64,000 nucleotides of DNA from Candidatus Nitricoxidivorans perseverans (lineage in GTDB: Bacteria; Pseudomonadota; Gammaproteobacteria; Burkholderiales; Rhodocyclaceae). The position numbers and the translations under genes are program-made. The notes below the pieces were generated by a model, which saw nothing but the letters and a program-made list of their open reading frames with translations, searched no databases and had not been told where the DNA came from. Below are positions 52,662-60,045 of this stretch, one piece after another. The stretch is from the NCBI GenBank assembly GCA_030246985.1, contig CP107246.1, positions 684,282-748,281 on the forward strand, written 5' to 3'. Positions within the stretch are counted from its first letter, which is position 1. The number at the start of each line of letters is the position of its first letter.

Positions 52662-55148
52662 TTAAGCTTTCTCGACCGACACTTTGCCGGTGTAGTAGTT
52701 GGCCATGCCGGAGATGCGATCCGACTGCTGCGGCGTGATCTCGTCCACATGCGTGCCGCGCCCTTTCGCCCAGCGCCCATGCGCCCAATGACCATGTTCG
52801 AAGGGCAGCACGATGGTGTCGGGGCGAGTCAGCTCGGTGACCTTGGCAATGGCGTATATCTCGCCGAGATTCGACTTGATCTTGATGCGGCCGCCGTTCT
52901 TGATGCCCTTGGCCTTGGCCACGCTCGGATGGATCTCGCACAGCGCCTGCTTGTTGCCGCCGACCGTCGGCTGCAACAATGAAATGGCGTTGGGCAGGTT
53001 GCCACCCCGACCCTCCGCGTGCATCGCGGTCTTCGGCGTGACGAAGTGCAGGTCGCCGCCACCGGTGTATTTCGGCTCCTCCCAGTGCGGCATGTTGTAC
53101 TTGGCCGGGTCGCGACCGGTCTTGGCGATGATCCAGTCCTTCTTGTGCTCCATGTAGGAGGAAACGAACTCGAACTTGCCGGAGTCGGTCTTGAGCAGCT
53201 TGGCCTTGACCTCGTCGGGCTTCATGGGCTTGTTCCAGCCATTGCCGTCCCACTCGAAGAACTCGCCGCGCACCTGGCGCCAGTGGTAGGGCTTCTTGTA
53301 CCAGCAGCCCTTGGCCTTCCAGGATTCGAAGTCCTTGACGCCGTTGTCGCCCGGACTTGCCTCGAAACCCTTGGCGAGATGGCGCAGGATGTTCTCGACG
53401 CTTTCGAGCTTCATGTAATACTCGCTGGTTGGCCCCTTGATGCGCTTGCCGATCTCGATCAGCGTGTCGCCGAACGTCCTGACGTCGTAGAGCGGCTTGA
53501 TCGCCGGGGTGCGAATCTGCGCCAGGGGATAGCCCTGGAACGGGTAGGTGGGCGCGTCCTGGTAGCGCTCGATGTAGGTGGTGTCAGGCAGAATCAGGTC
53601 GGCCATCATCGCCGTCTCGCCGGGGAAGGGAGAGGTGTCGATGACGAACATGGTCTTCAGCGCCTCCTCCCAGTCCCTCGCGTTCGGCGTGGAGAAACAC
53701 GGATTGGTCATGTAGAACATGGCCGTGTCGATCTTGTAACCGGCCTTCCCCGTCAGGTGGTTGGTACCAACCTCCTGGATCATGTTCTTGGCCATCAGGT
53801 AGCCGTCCTCGTCGCCCTTGAGGTCGATCCGCTTCATCTTCTTGTGCGGACCATTCTTGGCGTAGTCGTCCATATAGTCTTCAGGCTTGGCCGGCGCGGG
53901 GCCATAGGCGGGGCCCATCTGGTAGGCCAAGCCGCCCTCGGCGAACAGCGAGCCGACCAGGGCGTTGAGCGAGTGGATCGCCATTCCGTTCAGCACGCCG
54001 TTGCTGTGGTTGTGTGCGCCGCGCTCGAAGAGGGCGATGGACGGACGCGTGGTGCCAAATTCGCGCGCGGTGCGGACGATGAGATCGGCCGGAATTGTGG
54101 TCACGCCCTCGGCCCACTTCGGGGTGCGGTCCTTGAGCTCGGCGTTCCACCACTGGATCAGGCCGTGGGTCCACTTCTCGACGAATGAGGCCGGATCGAG
54201 GGTCTCGCCCGCCTTGAAGTGATTTTCTCCGTCCTTGAAATTTCCGACGAAGCTTCTTTCCCACAGCCCCTCGGTCAGAATGACGTGGGCGATGGCAAGC
54301 GCCAGCGCGCCGTCGGTGCCCGGCTTGATGAGCAGCGCCCGGTCGGCGGCGGCAGCCGTCGCGTTCATGTGCACATCCACATAGGTGACGCTGGTGCGCG
54401 GCGTCTTCTCGCGGCGGATGTAGCCCCACACCTGCATGTTATTGTTGTACGGGCGGAAGGCTTCAAGGAAGTTCGCGCCGAAAATCAGCAGGTGGTTGGC
54501 GTTGCGGTAGTCGTAGGAACTGTAGGATGCGTTGCCGTCAGTGCATTGCTTGGCCAGCACGGAACCATCGGAGCAGATCGACGAGTGTCCGATGGGCACG
54601 TTGGGTGAGCCGTAGAGCTGGCCGAAGGGCACGATGTTCACGCCGACGTCGGAAGCGCCCCAGCCGCGCCCGAAGAATAGCCCGAAACGGTGAGACTCGC
54701 CCTTGTCGCGCAGGGCGTTGAGCCGGTCGGCAACGGTCTTATAGGCCTCGTCCCAGGAGATCGGCACGAATTTCGGATCCTGATCGCGGCCCTTCTGGGG
54801 ATTGGTGCGCTTCATCGGCCCCTTGAAGCGGTCCGGATCGTAGAGGATGTAGGTGCCCAGGTGCATCTTCGGACAGCCCTTGCCGTTGGCGATCGGATGG
54901 TCGTTGTTGCCGTAAATGGCATGCACCCGACCGTTGGTGGTGTAGATGTCGATGCCGCAGCGCGCCGGGCACTGGCCGCAGATGCTCTTGTTGACGACGG
55001 TCTGGCCGCCGCCCTCCGCCGCCCGGGCCTCCGATAGCGTTTTCAGCCCGCCAATCTGCCCGGCGCCCACGACTGCGCCCGCGGCACCGGCGGCGCCACT
55101 GGCCTGGAGAAAGCGCCGACGCGTCAACTTCGTTTTCAGAATGTCCAT
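52662..55148 (-). CDS. arxA: Anaerobic arsenite oxidase catalytic subunit ArxA (molybdopterin)
   Basis: The 828-aa DMSO-reductase-family protein has a Tat signal (TRRRFLQASGAAG), a [4Fe-4S] motif CGQCPARC plus distal C in GKGCPK, and the molybdenum-ligand Cys in GHSSICSDGS. The sequence FGRGWGAS contains GRGWG, the motif reported to mark ArxA as opposed to the arsenate reductase ArrA. The frame is open to 55670, overlapping the upstream gene; start 55148 is fixed by the Tat peptide. Alternatives are ArrA or polysulfide/tetrathionate reductase, but the motif plus the arxB'ABCD-XSR context favours arsenite oxidation. Confidence 0.9.
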   Translation of the reverse strand: MDILKTKLTRRRFLQASGAAGAAGAVVGAGQIGGLKTLSEARAAEGGGQTVVNKSICGQCPARCGIDIYTTNGRVHAIYGNNDHPIANGKGCPKMHLGTYILYDPDRFKGPMKRTNPQKGRDQDPKFVPISWDEAYKTVADRLNALRDKGESHRFGLFFGRGWGASDVGVNIVPFGQLYGSPNVPIGHSSICSDGSVLAKQCTDGNASYSSYDYRNANHLLIFGANFLEAFRPYNNNMQVWGYIRREKTPRTSVTYVDVHMNATAAAADRALLIKPGTDGALALAIAHVILTEGLWERSFVGNFKDGENHFKAGETLDPASFVEKWTHGLIQWWNAELKDRTPKWAEGVTTIPADLIVRTAREFGTTRPSIALFERGAHNHSNGVLNGMAIHSLNALVGSLFAEGGLAYQMGPAYGPAPAKPEDYMDDYAKNGPHKKMKRIDLKGDEDGYLMAKNMIQEVGTNHLTGKAGYKIDTAMFYMTNPCFSTPNARDWEEALKTMFVIDTSPFPGETAMMADLILPDTTYIERYQDAPTYPFQGYPLAQIRTPAIKPLYDVRTFGDTLIEIGKRIKGPTSEYYMKLESVENILRHLAKGFEASPGDNGVKDFESWKAKGCWYKKPYHWRQVRGEFFEWDGNGWNKPMKPDEVKAKLLKTDSGKFEFVSSYMEHKKDWIIAKTGRDPAKYNMPHWEEPKYTGGGDLHFVTPKTAMHAEGRGGNLPNAISLLQPTVGGNKQALCEIHPSVAKAKGIKNGGRIKIKSNLGEIYAIAKVTELTRPDTIVLPFEHGHWAHGRWAKGRGTHVDEITPQQSDRISGMANYYTGKVSVEKA

Positions 55149-55171
55149 TCCTGGTCTCCTCTGGTTGCGGA

Positions 55172-56050
55172 TCATGCGGACGGCCGGAACAGCGCCGCCA
55201 TACCTTGTTGCAGCTTCACTTTCCTGAAACACGCGGGACAGAGATCGCTCGCCGCCCCGGAAAACGGTTCGCCGCAATCCGCGCACATAGGCGCGGACCA
55301 GCGGTCGAGCACTTCGGATGACATTTCCCTGCCGTGCCGTGCCGCGATGCGGGAAACCGCATCGGCAATGCGCTCGCGCCCAATGGGTTGCGCCGTGTGT
55401 CGCATCGGTTCTTCCGGGGCTCCGGCGACAGCGATACCAACGCCGTCGCGGGGCATGCCGCCCATCAGACCGCGGAAGAAACCCCGGCGATCCACCGATA
55501 GCGCACCGGCCGAAGTGGGAATGGAAGGCGCCAGCGGTAGGTTGGCTGGCCGCAAAGTCAGCCTCGGCAGGACGGAGTCGGACACACCGGATTCGGCCAG
55601 CAGCGCGCGCGCGTCGGCCAGCGCAGCGTTCAGTTTCGCCGTGCCTGCGCCGACCGGGCAAGACGCGCAACCTCCGCGGTCCAGCAGGCGAATCAGACGT
55701 TCTTCAGGCGTGGCGGCCAGATCGAACAGGGTGAGCAGCCAGACGGTATCGATGCCGGCCAGACAAGGCACGCGCAACGCGCCGCGAGCAGATTCCGCCA
55801 GCGGCACCCGCCAGCAATCAATCTCGACCTCCGTTCCACCAGGACCTCTCGCCGGCAACTCGAAACCATCCACCTGCAGGGCGACGGAAGGACAGGCGAG
55901 GACGCACTGGCCGCAGCCGATGCATTCGCCGCCCGGCATGGGTACCCCCGCGCCGGTGTCGATGGCGGAAATCGGACAGGCCGATGCGCACAGGCCGCAT
56001 TCGTGGCCGGGGTAGCGCATTGGCAGGCAAGCCGTGACGTCGAAACGCAA
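55172..56050 (-). CDS. arxB': Iron-sulfur protein ArxB' (two [4Fe-4S] plus zinc-ribbon-like tail)
   Basis: The protein has two ferredoxin motifs (CGLCASACP and CIGCGQCVLACP), a CASCPVGAG segment mid-protein and a C-terminal CADCG...CPAC ribbon. The open frame starts at ATG 56128, almost exactly at the predicted transcription start. TTG 56050 has GGAGG at 5-nt spacing and gives the family N-terminus MRFDVTACLP, so it is preferred (292 aa). It is the first gene of the sigma-54-driven arx operon, 23 bp before arxA. Its exact role in Arx is not established. Confidence 0.88.
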   Translation of the reverse strand: MRFDVTACLPMRYPGHECGLCASACPISAIDTGAGVPMPGGECIGCGQCVLACPSVALQVDGFELPARGPGGTEVEIDCWRVPLAESARGALRVPCLAGIDTVWLLTLFDLAATPEERLIRLLDRGGCASCPVGAGTAKLNAALADARALLAESGVSDSVLPRLTLRPANLPLAPSIPTSAGALSVDRRGFFRGLMGGMPRDGVGIAVAGAPEEPMRHTAQPIGRERIADAVSRIAARHGREMSSEVLDRWSAPMCADCGEPFSGAASDLCPACFRKVKLQQGMAALFRPSA

Positions 56051-56137
56051 ACGGACCTCCGACAAAAGCGATCGGTGAGACCGATGGCGGTCGCGTCCGG
56101 CAGATGAAGAATAAATGTTGGTGCGCATAGCGATTTA

Positions 56138-56155
56138 TTTGCAACATCCGGACCA
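56138..56155 (-). promoter_or_regulatory. Sigma-54 promoter of arxB'ABCD
   Basis: The minus-strand TGGTCCGGATGTTGCAAA has GG (56153-56154) and GC (56141-56142) exactly 10 nt apart. Transcription should start near 56129, leaving a leader of about 79 nt to the TTG start. Confidence 0.88.
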
Positions 56156-56231
56156 TGGCGCCGTAAAAAAGCCTGACCTTAGTCATAGTGCGGGTTTACG
56201 GTGAGACAGGCTGGCCGCGGCATTGCGGAGA

Positions 56232-56251
56232 GTGTTACGCCGGCGTAACAC
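56232..56251. promoter_or_regulatory. ArxR upstream activator site 1
   Basis: GTGTTACGCCGGCGTAACAC is a perfect 20-bp palindrome centred about 113 bp upstream of the predicted arx start. It shares GTTAC...GTAAC with sites described for the related regulator AioR. Confidence 0.8.
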
Positions 56252-56275
56252 TCGGGCGCTATGCTGCGTCGCAAG

Positions 56276-56295
56276 GTGCTACGCCGGCGTAACAA
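56276..56295. promoter_or_regulatory. ArxR upstream activator site 2
   Basis: GTGCTACGCCGGCGTAACAA is a near-perfect second copy of site 1. Its centre is 44 bp from that of site 1, about four helical turns, which would put both on the same DNA face. It ends where the AAGGAG before ATG 56310 begins. Confidence 0.78.
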
Positions 56296-56309
56296 GGAGA
56301 ATTCAGGCC

Positions 56310-56504
56310 ATGGCGAAAGGGCTTTACTGCGCCTATCATTGCCGCCATGGGTACCGGGGGGTTCTTTTACGGCAGCATCACGCGGCGCCGGTTTCTGGCG
56401 CAGGCAGCGGCGGGATTGACCGTGCTGTCGGCCATGCCGGGGCACGCGGCTGGCGCGACGAAAGAAGCCCTGCGCATCGGCCTCACACCAGTGTTTCTCG
56501 ATGA
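56310..56504 (+). CDS. Possible overlapping leader ORF upstream of arxX
   Basis: A 64-codon frame begins at an ATG with a good Shine-Dalgarno (AAGGAG, 10 nt upstream) and overlaps the arxX start in another frame. ArxX's own ATG has no clear ribosome site. The peptide resembles nothing known; most of it is an out-of-frame shadow of arxX, so only its first 12 codons could be independent. Confidence 0.2.
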   Translation: MAKGLYCAYHCRHGYRGVLLRQHHAAPVSGAGSGGIDRAVGHAGARGWRDERSPAHRPHTSVSR

Positions 56505-57237
56505 CCAGATGAGCTTCACCACGCGCTGGCGCCGCTGGTTCGAGGGGAAGCTCGGGCGGCCGGTAATCTTCGTCCAGCGGGGCAATTACCGCGAAGTGGT
56601 CGATCTGGTGCGCAGCGGAAAGATCGACTTCGCCTGGCTGTGCGGCTACCCCTACGTTCGCCACCAGCATGAGATGCGGCTGGTGGCCGTGCCCCTGTGG
56701 CGTGGGCAGCCCTATTACCAATCCTACCTGATCGCCGATGCCCATAACATCGGCATTCGCAGCCTGGCAGACCTGCGCGGCACGGTGTTCGCCTATTCCG
56801 ATCCGGATTCGAATTCCGGCTACCTCTATCCCCAATACGCGCTCACGATGGCCGGTCGGAATCCGGCCACCTACTTTTCGCGAACTTTCTTCACTTGGGC
56901 GCATCGCAAGGTGGTCGAGGCGGTCAGTATCGGCCTGGCCAGCGGCGGCGCGGTGGATGGCCACGTCTGGGAAACGCTCGCCGAAACCCAGCCGGAACTG
57001 GCTCGCGGCACGCGCATCATCGAGAAGTCGCCGCTCCTGGGCTATCCGCCCTTCGTCGCCCGCCGCGATATTTCGGAAGCCGACCTTCAGGACTTCCGCA
57101 CCGTGCTGCTGAGTATGGCCAACGATCCCCAGGGGGCGGCGCTGCTGGGCGATCTGCGCCTGAGCGGCTTCATCGCCGGCAACCCATCGCTGTACGACGG
57201 CATCGCCCGCATGGTGGAGAAAGTGCGCCGCCCATGA
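56347..57237 (+). CDS. arxX: PhnD-like periplasmic arsenite-sensing protein ArxX
   Basis: The 296-aa binding protein has a Tat signal (SITRRRFLAQAAAG) and a PhnD/phosphonate-type domain (LRIGLTPVFLDDQ, QRGNYREVVDLVRSGKIDFAWLCG, PDSNSGYLYPQY). AioX and ArxX are PhnD-type proteins that bind arsenite and stimulate a partner kinase. Its cysteine in AWLCGYPY fits a metalloid ligand. It is divergent from arxB' and overlaps arxS by 4 bp. Confidence 0.9.
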   Translation: MGTGGFFYGSITRRRFLAQAAAGLTVLSAMPGHAAGATKEALRIGLTPVFLDDQMSFTTRWRRWFEGKLGRPVIFVQRGNYREVVDLVRSGKIDFAWLCGYPYVRHQHEMRLVAVPLWRGQPYYQSYLIADAHNIGIRSLADLRGTVFAYSDPDSNSGYLYPQYALTMAGRNPATYFSRTFFTWAHRKVVEAVSIGLASGGAVDGHVWETLAETQPELARGTRIIEKSPLLGYPPFVARRDISEADLQDFRTVLLSMANDPQGAALLGDLRLSGFIAGNPSLYDGIARMVEKVRRP

Positions 57238-58712
57238 GATTCTTCGCCGATCTCTCGCTGCGATGGAAGATTCCGATCCGTGTGATGGCGGCTGTGCTCG
57301 GCACCGCGCTCGCCGTCACCGTGGCGCTGCTGGTGCGGGATTACGAGGACATGCGGCAGAACCTCGAAACACACGCCAAGAGCATCGGGCGCGTGCTGGC
57401 CAATACTCTCGTGTCCCCGGTGCTGCACGACGACCTGTGGCGCGCCTTCGAAATTCTCCAGTCGGCCCGCGAGGCTCATCCGGCAGCTGCCGAGCTGGAA
57501 GCCGAGATCATGTTGGTGCTCGACACCGAGCGCCGGATATTTGTCGCCAGCCGGCCGCGCGACTTTCCCATCGGTTCGCGCCCTGAAAACCTGGGCGGCA
57601 GTTTCAGTCTGCTGGCCTCGGCCATTGCCTGGGGGGAGGCCGTCGAGCAACAGGTGCTCGAGCTGCCAGGTGCTTCGTTCTACTTCGTCATCTCGCCGCT
57701 GGTGGCCGACGGTGAGCCACTGGGCCATATCGCACTGGGTTATTCAAAGGCGGCCTTCCTGCCGCGCTATTTCGACCTCGTCGGACGCGCGGCGGCGGTC
57801 ACGCTGCTGGTGTTGCTGGTCCTGCTGCCTGTCTCCTGGATCTGGGCGCGCAGCACCGGCGAGCCGCTCCTGCGGCTCGCCAGGGCAATGAAAGAGGTGA
57901 CGATGCGCCCGGAAGACGCCGATCTTTCCGGCCTGCCGCGTTCCGGAGACGAAATCGGCCTGCTGGGTCAGGCCTTCGCACACATGGTGGATGACCTCAA
58001 GAACAAGCAGGAACTCGAACGCCAGATGCTGGCCTCGGAACGGCTGGCCGCCGTGGGACGCCTCTCGGCCGGCATCGCCCACGAGATCAACAATCCGCTC
58101 GGCGGCATGCTGACGGCCATCAATACCTATCAGCGCCACGGCGGCGGCGATCCGATGGCGGAAAAAACCTTGTCGCTGCTGGAACGGGGGCTCTCCCATA
58201 TCCGCAACACCGTGGCGGCGCTGCTGGTGGAAACCAAGACCGAGGACCGGCCCTTCGAGCCGGCGGATATCGACGACCTGCTGATCCTCGTCGAGGCGGA
58301 GGCCCGCGCCCGCTCCGTGCAATTGGTGGTGAAAGGCACCCTGACGGCGCCGCTTCCCCTGCCGGCGACGCTGCTGCGCCAGATCCTGCTCAACCTGCTG
58401 CTCAATGCCGTCGCCGCCGCGGACGAGGGCGGCAGGGTGGGTCTGACCGCACGAGCCGCCGGTGGCAAGCTGGTGCTGTCCGTCTGCAATGACGGCAAGC
58501 ACATCCCGGAAGAGCGCATGGCCACCCTGTTCGAGCCCTTCGCCAGCGGCGGCGACAAGGGACACGGGCTCGGATTATGGATCGTCTACCAGATCGTCCG
58601 GCAACTCAACGGCGGCCTCTCGGTCGAGAGCGAGCCGGGCTGCACCACTTTCAACGTTGAAATCCCTTATGCCGAAACCCAAGCAGATATCCCTGCGCCT
58701 GTGCCTCGTTGA
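57234..58712 (+). CDS. arxS: Sensor histidine kinase ArxS
   Basis: The 492-aa kinase has a transmembrane helix (about 13-33), a periplasmic domain (about 35-180), a second helix (about 185-205), HAMP (about 210-260), HisKA with phospho-His in GIAHEINNPLGG, and HATPase boxes (NLLLNAVAAAD, GHGLGLWIVYQ). It is the presumed receiver of the ArxX signal. It overlaps arxX (ATGA) and its 3' end overlaps arxR by 44 bp. Confidence 0.92.
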   Translation: MRFFADLSLRWKIPIRVMAAVLGTALAVTVALLVRDYEDMRQNLETHAKSIGRVLANTLVSPVLHDDLWRAFEILQSAREAHPAAAELEAEIMLVLDTERRIFVASRPRDFPIGSRPENLGGSFSLLASAIAWGEAVEQQVLELPGASFYFVISPLVADGEPLGHIALGYSKAAFLPRYFDLVGRAAAVTLLVLLVLLPVSWIWARSTGEPLLRLARAMKEVTMRPEDADLSGLPRSGDEIGLLGQAFAHMVDDLKNKQELERQMLASERLAAVGRLSAGIAHEINNPLGGMLTAINTYQRHGGGDPMAEKTLSLLERGLSHIRNTVAALLVETKTEDRPFEPADIDDLLILVEAEARARSVQLVVKGTLTAPLPLPATLLRQILLNLLLNAVAAADEGGRVGLTARAAGGKLVLSVCNDGKHIPEERMATLFEPFASGGDKGHGLGLWIVYQIVRQLNGGLSVESEPGCTTFNVEIPYAETQADIPAPVPR

Positions 58713-60033
58713 GGACGACGAGATCATGGGCGAGTCCCTCGCCGAGCGTTTTCGGCTGGAGGGCTTCGAGGTGGACTGGTGCCATACCGCGGCCGAGGCG
58801 GTCGTCGCCATCATCTCGCATCGCTACAGCGTGGTGGTCAGCGATATCCGCCTGCCGGACCGCAACGGCGGCGCCCTGTTCCTCGACTTGGCCGCGAGTC
58901 AGGCTTCCTTGCCGCCCTTCCTGTTCATGACCGCCTTCGGCAGCGTCGACCGGGCCGTCGAACTGCTCAAGGCCGGCGCCGCCGACTACGTGACCAAGCC
59001 CTTCGACACCGACATCCTGGTGGCAAAGGTGAGGGGACTCGCGCAAGCCTATGGCGCCGGCGGCACCGGCGGCGACGACGACGCCCTCGGCGTCTCCCCG
59101 GCCATGCGCCGCATCGCCGACTCCCTGCCCCGGCTGGCGAAGCATGTCACGGCCCTGCTGCTCTCCGGCGAATCCGGCGTCGGCAAGGAGCATGTCGCCC
59201 GGCTGTTCCACCACCATGCGGCGGGAACGGCGGGGCCCTTCGTCGCCGTCAACTGCGCCTCGATCCCGGAATCGCTGATGGAGGCCGAGCTGTTCGGCTT
59301 CGAGAAGGGCGCATTCACCGGCGCCGTCAAGGCCAAGCGCGGCGTGTTCGAACTGGCCCACGGCGGCGTGCTGTTCCTCGACGAGATCGGCGAGATGCCA
59401 CTGTCCATGCAGGCCAAGCTGCTGCGGGTGCTGCAGGAACGCAAGCTGTCGAGGCTGGGCAGCGAGACGCAGGTCGCCGTAGATTTCAGACTGATCTGCG
59501 CCACCCATCGCGACCTGAAGGCCATGGTGGAGGCCGGCCAGTTCCGCGAGGATCTCTACTACCGCATCCACGTCATCCACATCCGGATCCCGCCGCTCCG
59601 GGAACGGCCGGAGGACATCCGCTGGTTCGTGCGCCACTTCGTCGAGACGTTCAACCAGGCGCATCCTGGGGAGCGGCGCCGCCTCGATCCCCGGACGGAG
59701 CAGGCCCTGGTCGCCTATGGCTGGCCCGGCAACGTGCGGGAACTCAAGCACGCCGTGGAGCGCGCCTGCATCCTGTCGCCGGGGCCGCTGCTGGGCGCCG
59801 AAGCCTTCTTCGGCGAAGGTCTCGATGGCGGCTCGGCGGAAAGCGCCCCTTCGCAATCCCTGGCCGAGTACCTGATGGCCTGCGAGCGGGATTACCTCCA
59901 GGTGGCCCTGGACAAGCACGCCTGGCACATGACCCATACCGCCGGCGCGCTGGGCATCACGCGCAAGACGCTCTGGGAGAAGATGCGCCGGCTCGATATC
60001 CAGCCGCGTGAAGGAGAGCCGCCCAGTCCGTGA
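58669..60033 (+). CDS. arxR: Sigma-54-dependent response regulator ArxR
   Basis: The 454-aa NtrC-type activator has a receiver domain (VEDDE, phospho-Asp in [12 protein letters not shown]), an AAA+ domain with GESGVGKE and the sigma-54 loop GAFTGA, and a Fis-type HTH ([20 protein letters not shown]). It is predicted to bind the two palindromes at 56232-56295 and drive the arx sigma-54 promoter. It starts inside arxS and ends 12 bp from the convergent clpB. Confidence 0.95.
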   Translation: MPKPKQISLRLCLVEDDEIMGESLAERFRLEGFEVDWCHTAAEAVVAIISHRYSVVVSDIRLPDRNGGALFLDLAASQASLPPFLFMTAFGSVDRAVELLKAGAADYVTKPFDTDILVAKVRGLAQAYGAGGTGGDDDALGVSPAMRRIADSLPRLAKHVTALLLSGESGVGKEHVARLFHHHAAGTAGPFVAVNCASIPESLMEAELFGFEKGAFTGAVKAKRGVFELAHGGVLFLDEIGEMPLSMQAKLLRVLQERKLSRLGSETQVAVDFRLICATHRDLKAMVEAGQFREDLYYRIHVIHIRIPPLRERPEDIRWFVRHFVETFNQAHPGERRRLDPRTEQALVAYGWPGNVRELKHAVERACILSPGPLLGAEAFFGEGLDGGSAESAPSQSLAEYLMACERDYLQVALDKHAWHMTHTAGALGITRKTLWEKMRRLDIQPREGEPPSP

Positions 60034-60045
60034 GAACGTCCGACG

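Noticed and set aside
52662-55148. Respiratory arsenate reductase ArrA or tetrathionate/polysulfide reductase
   Set aside because: GRGWG is present and the gene set includes arxB', NrfD, TorD and PhnD-like/kinase/sigma-54 regulator genes, which fits Arx better. The call still needs phylogeny.
56347-60033. TtrS/TtrR-type tetrathionate sensing system
   Set aside because: TtrS fuses the PhnD-like domain to the kinase and TtrR is not an NtrC-type activator. Here the binding protein is separate and the regulator has a GAFTGA sigma-54 domain, as in AioXSR/ArxXSR.
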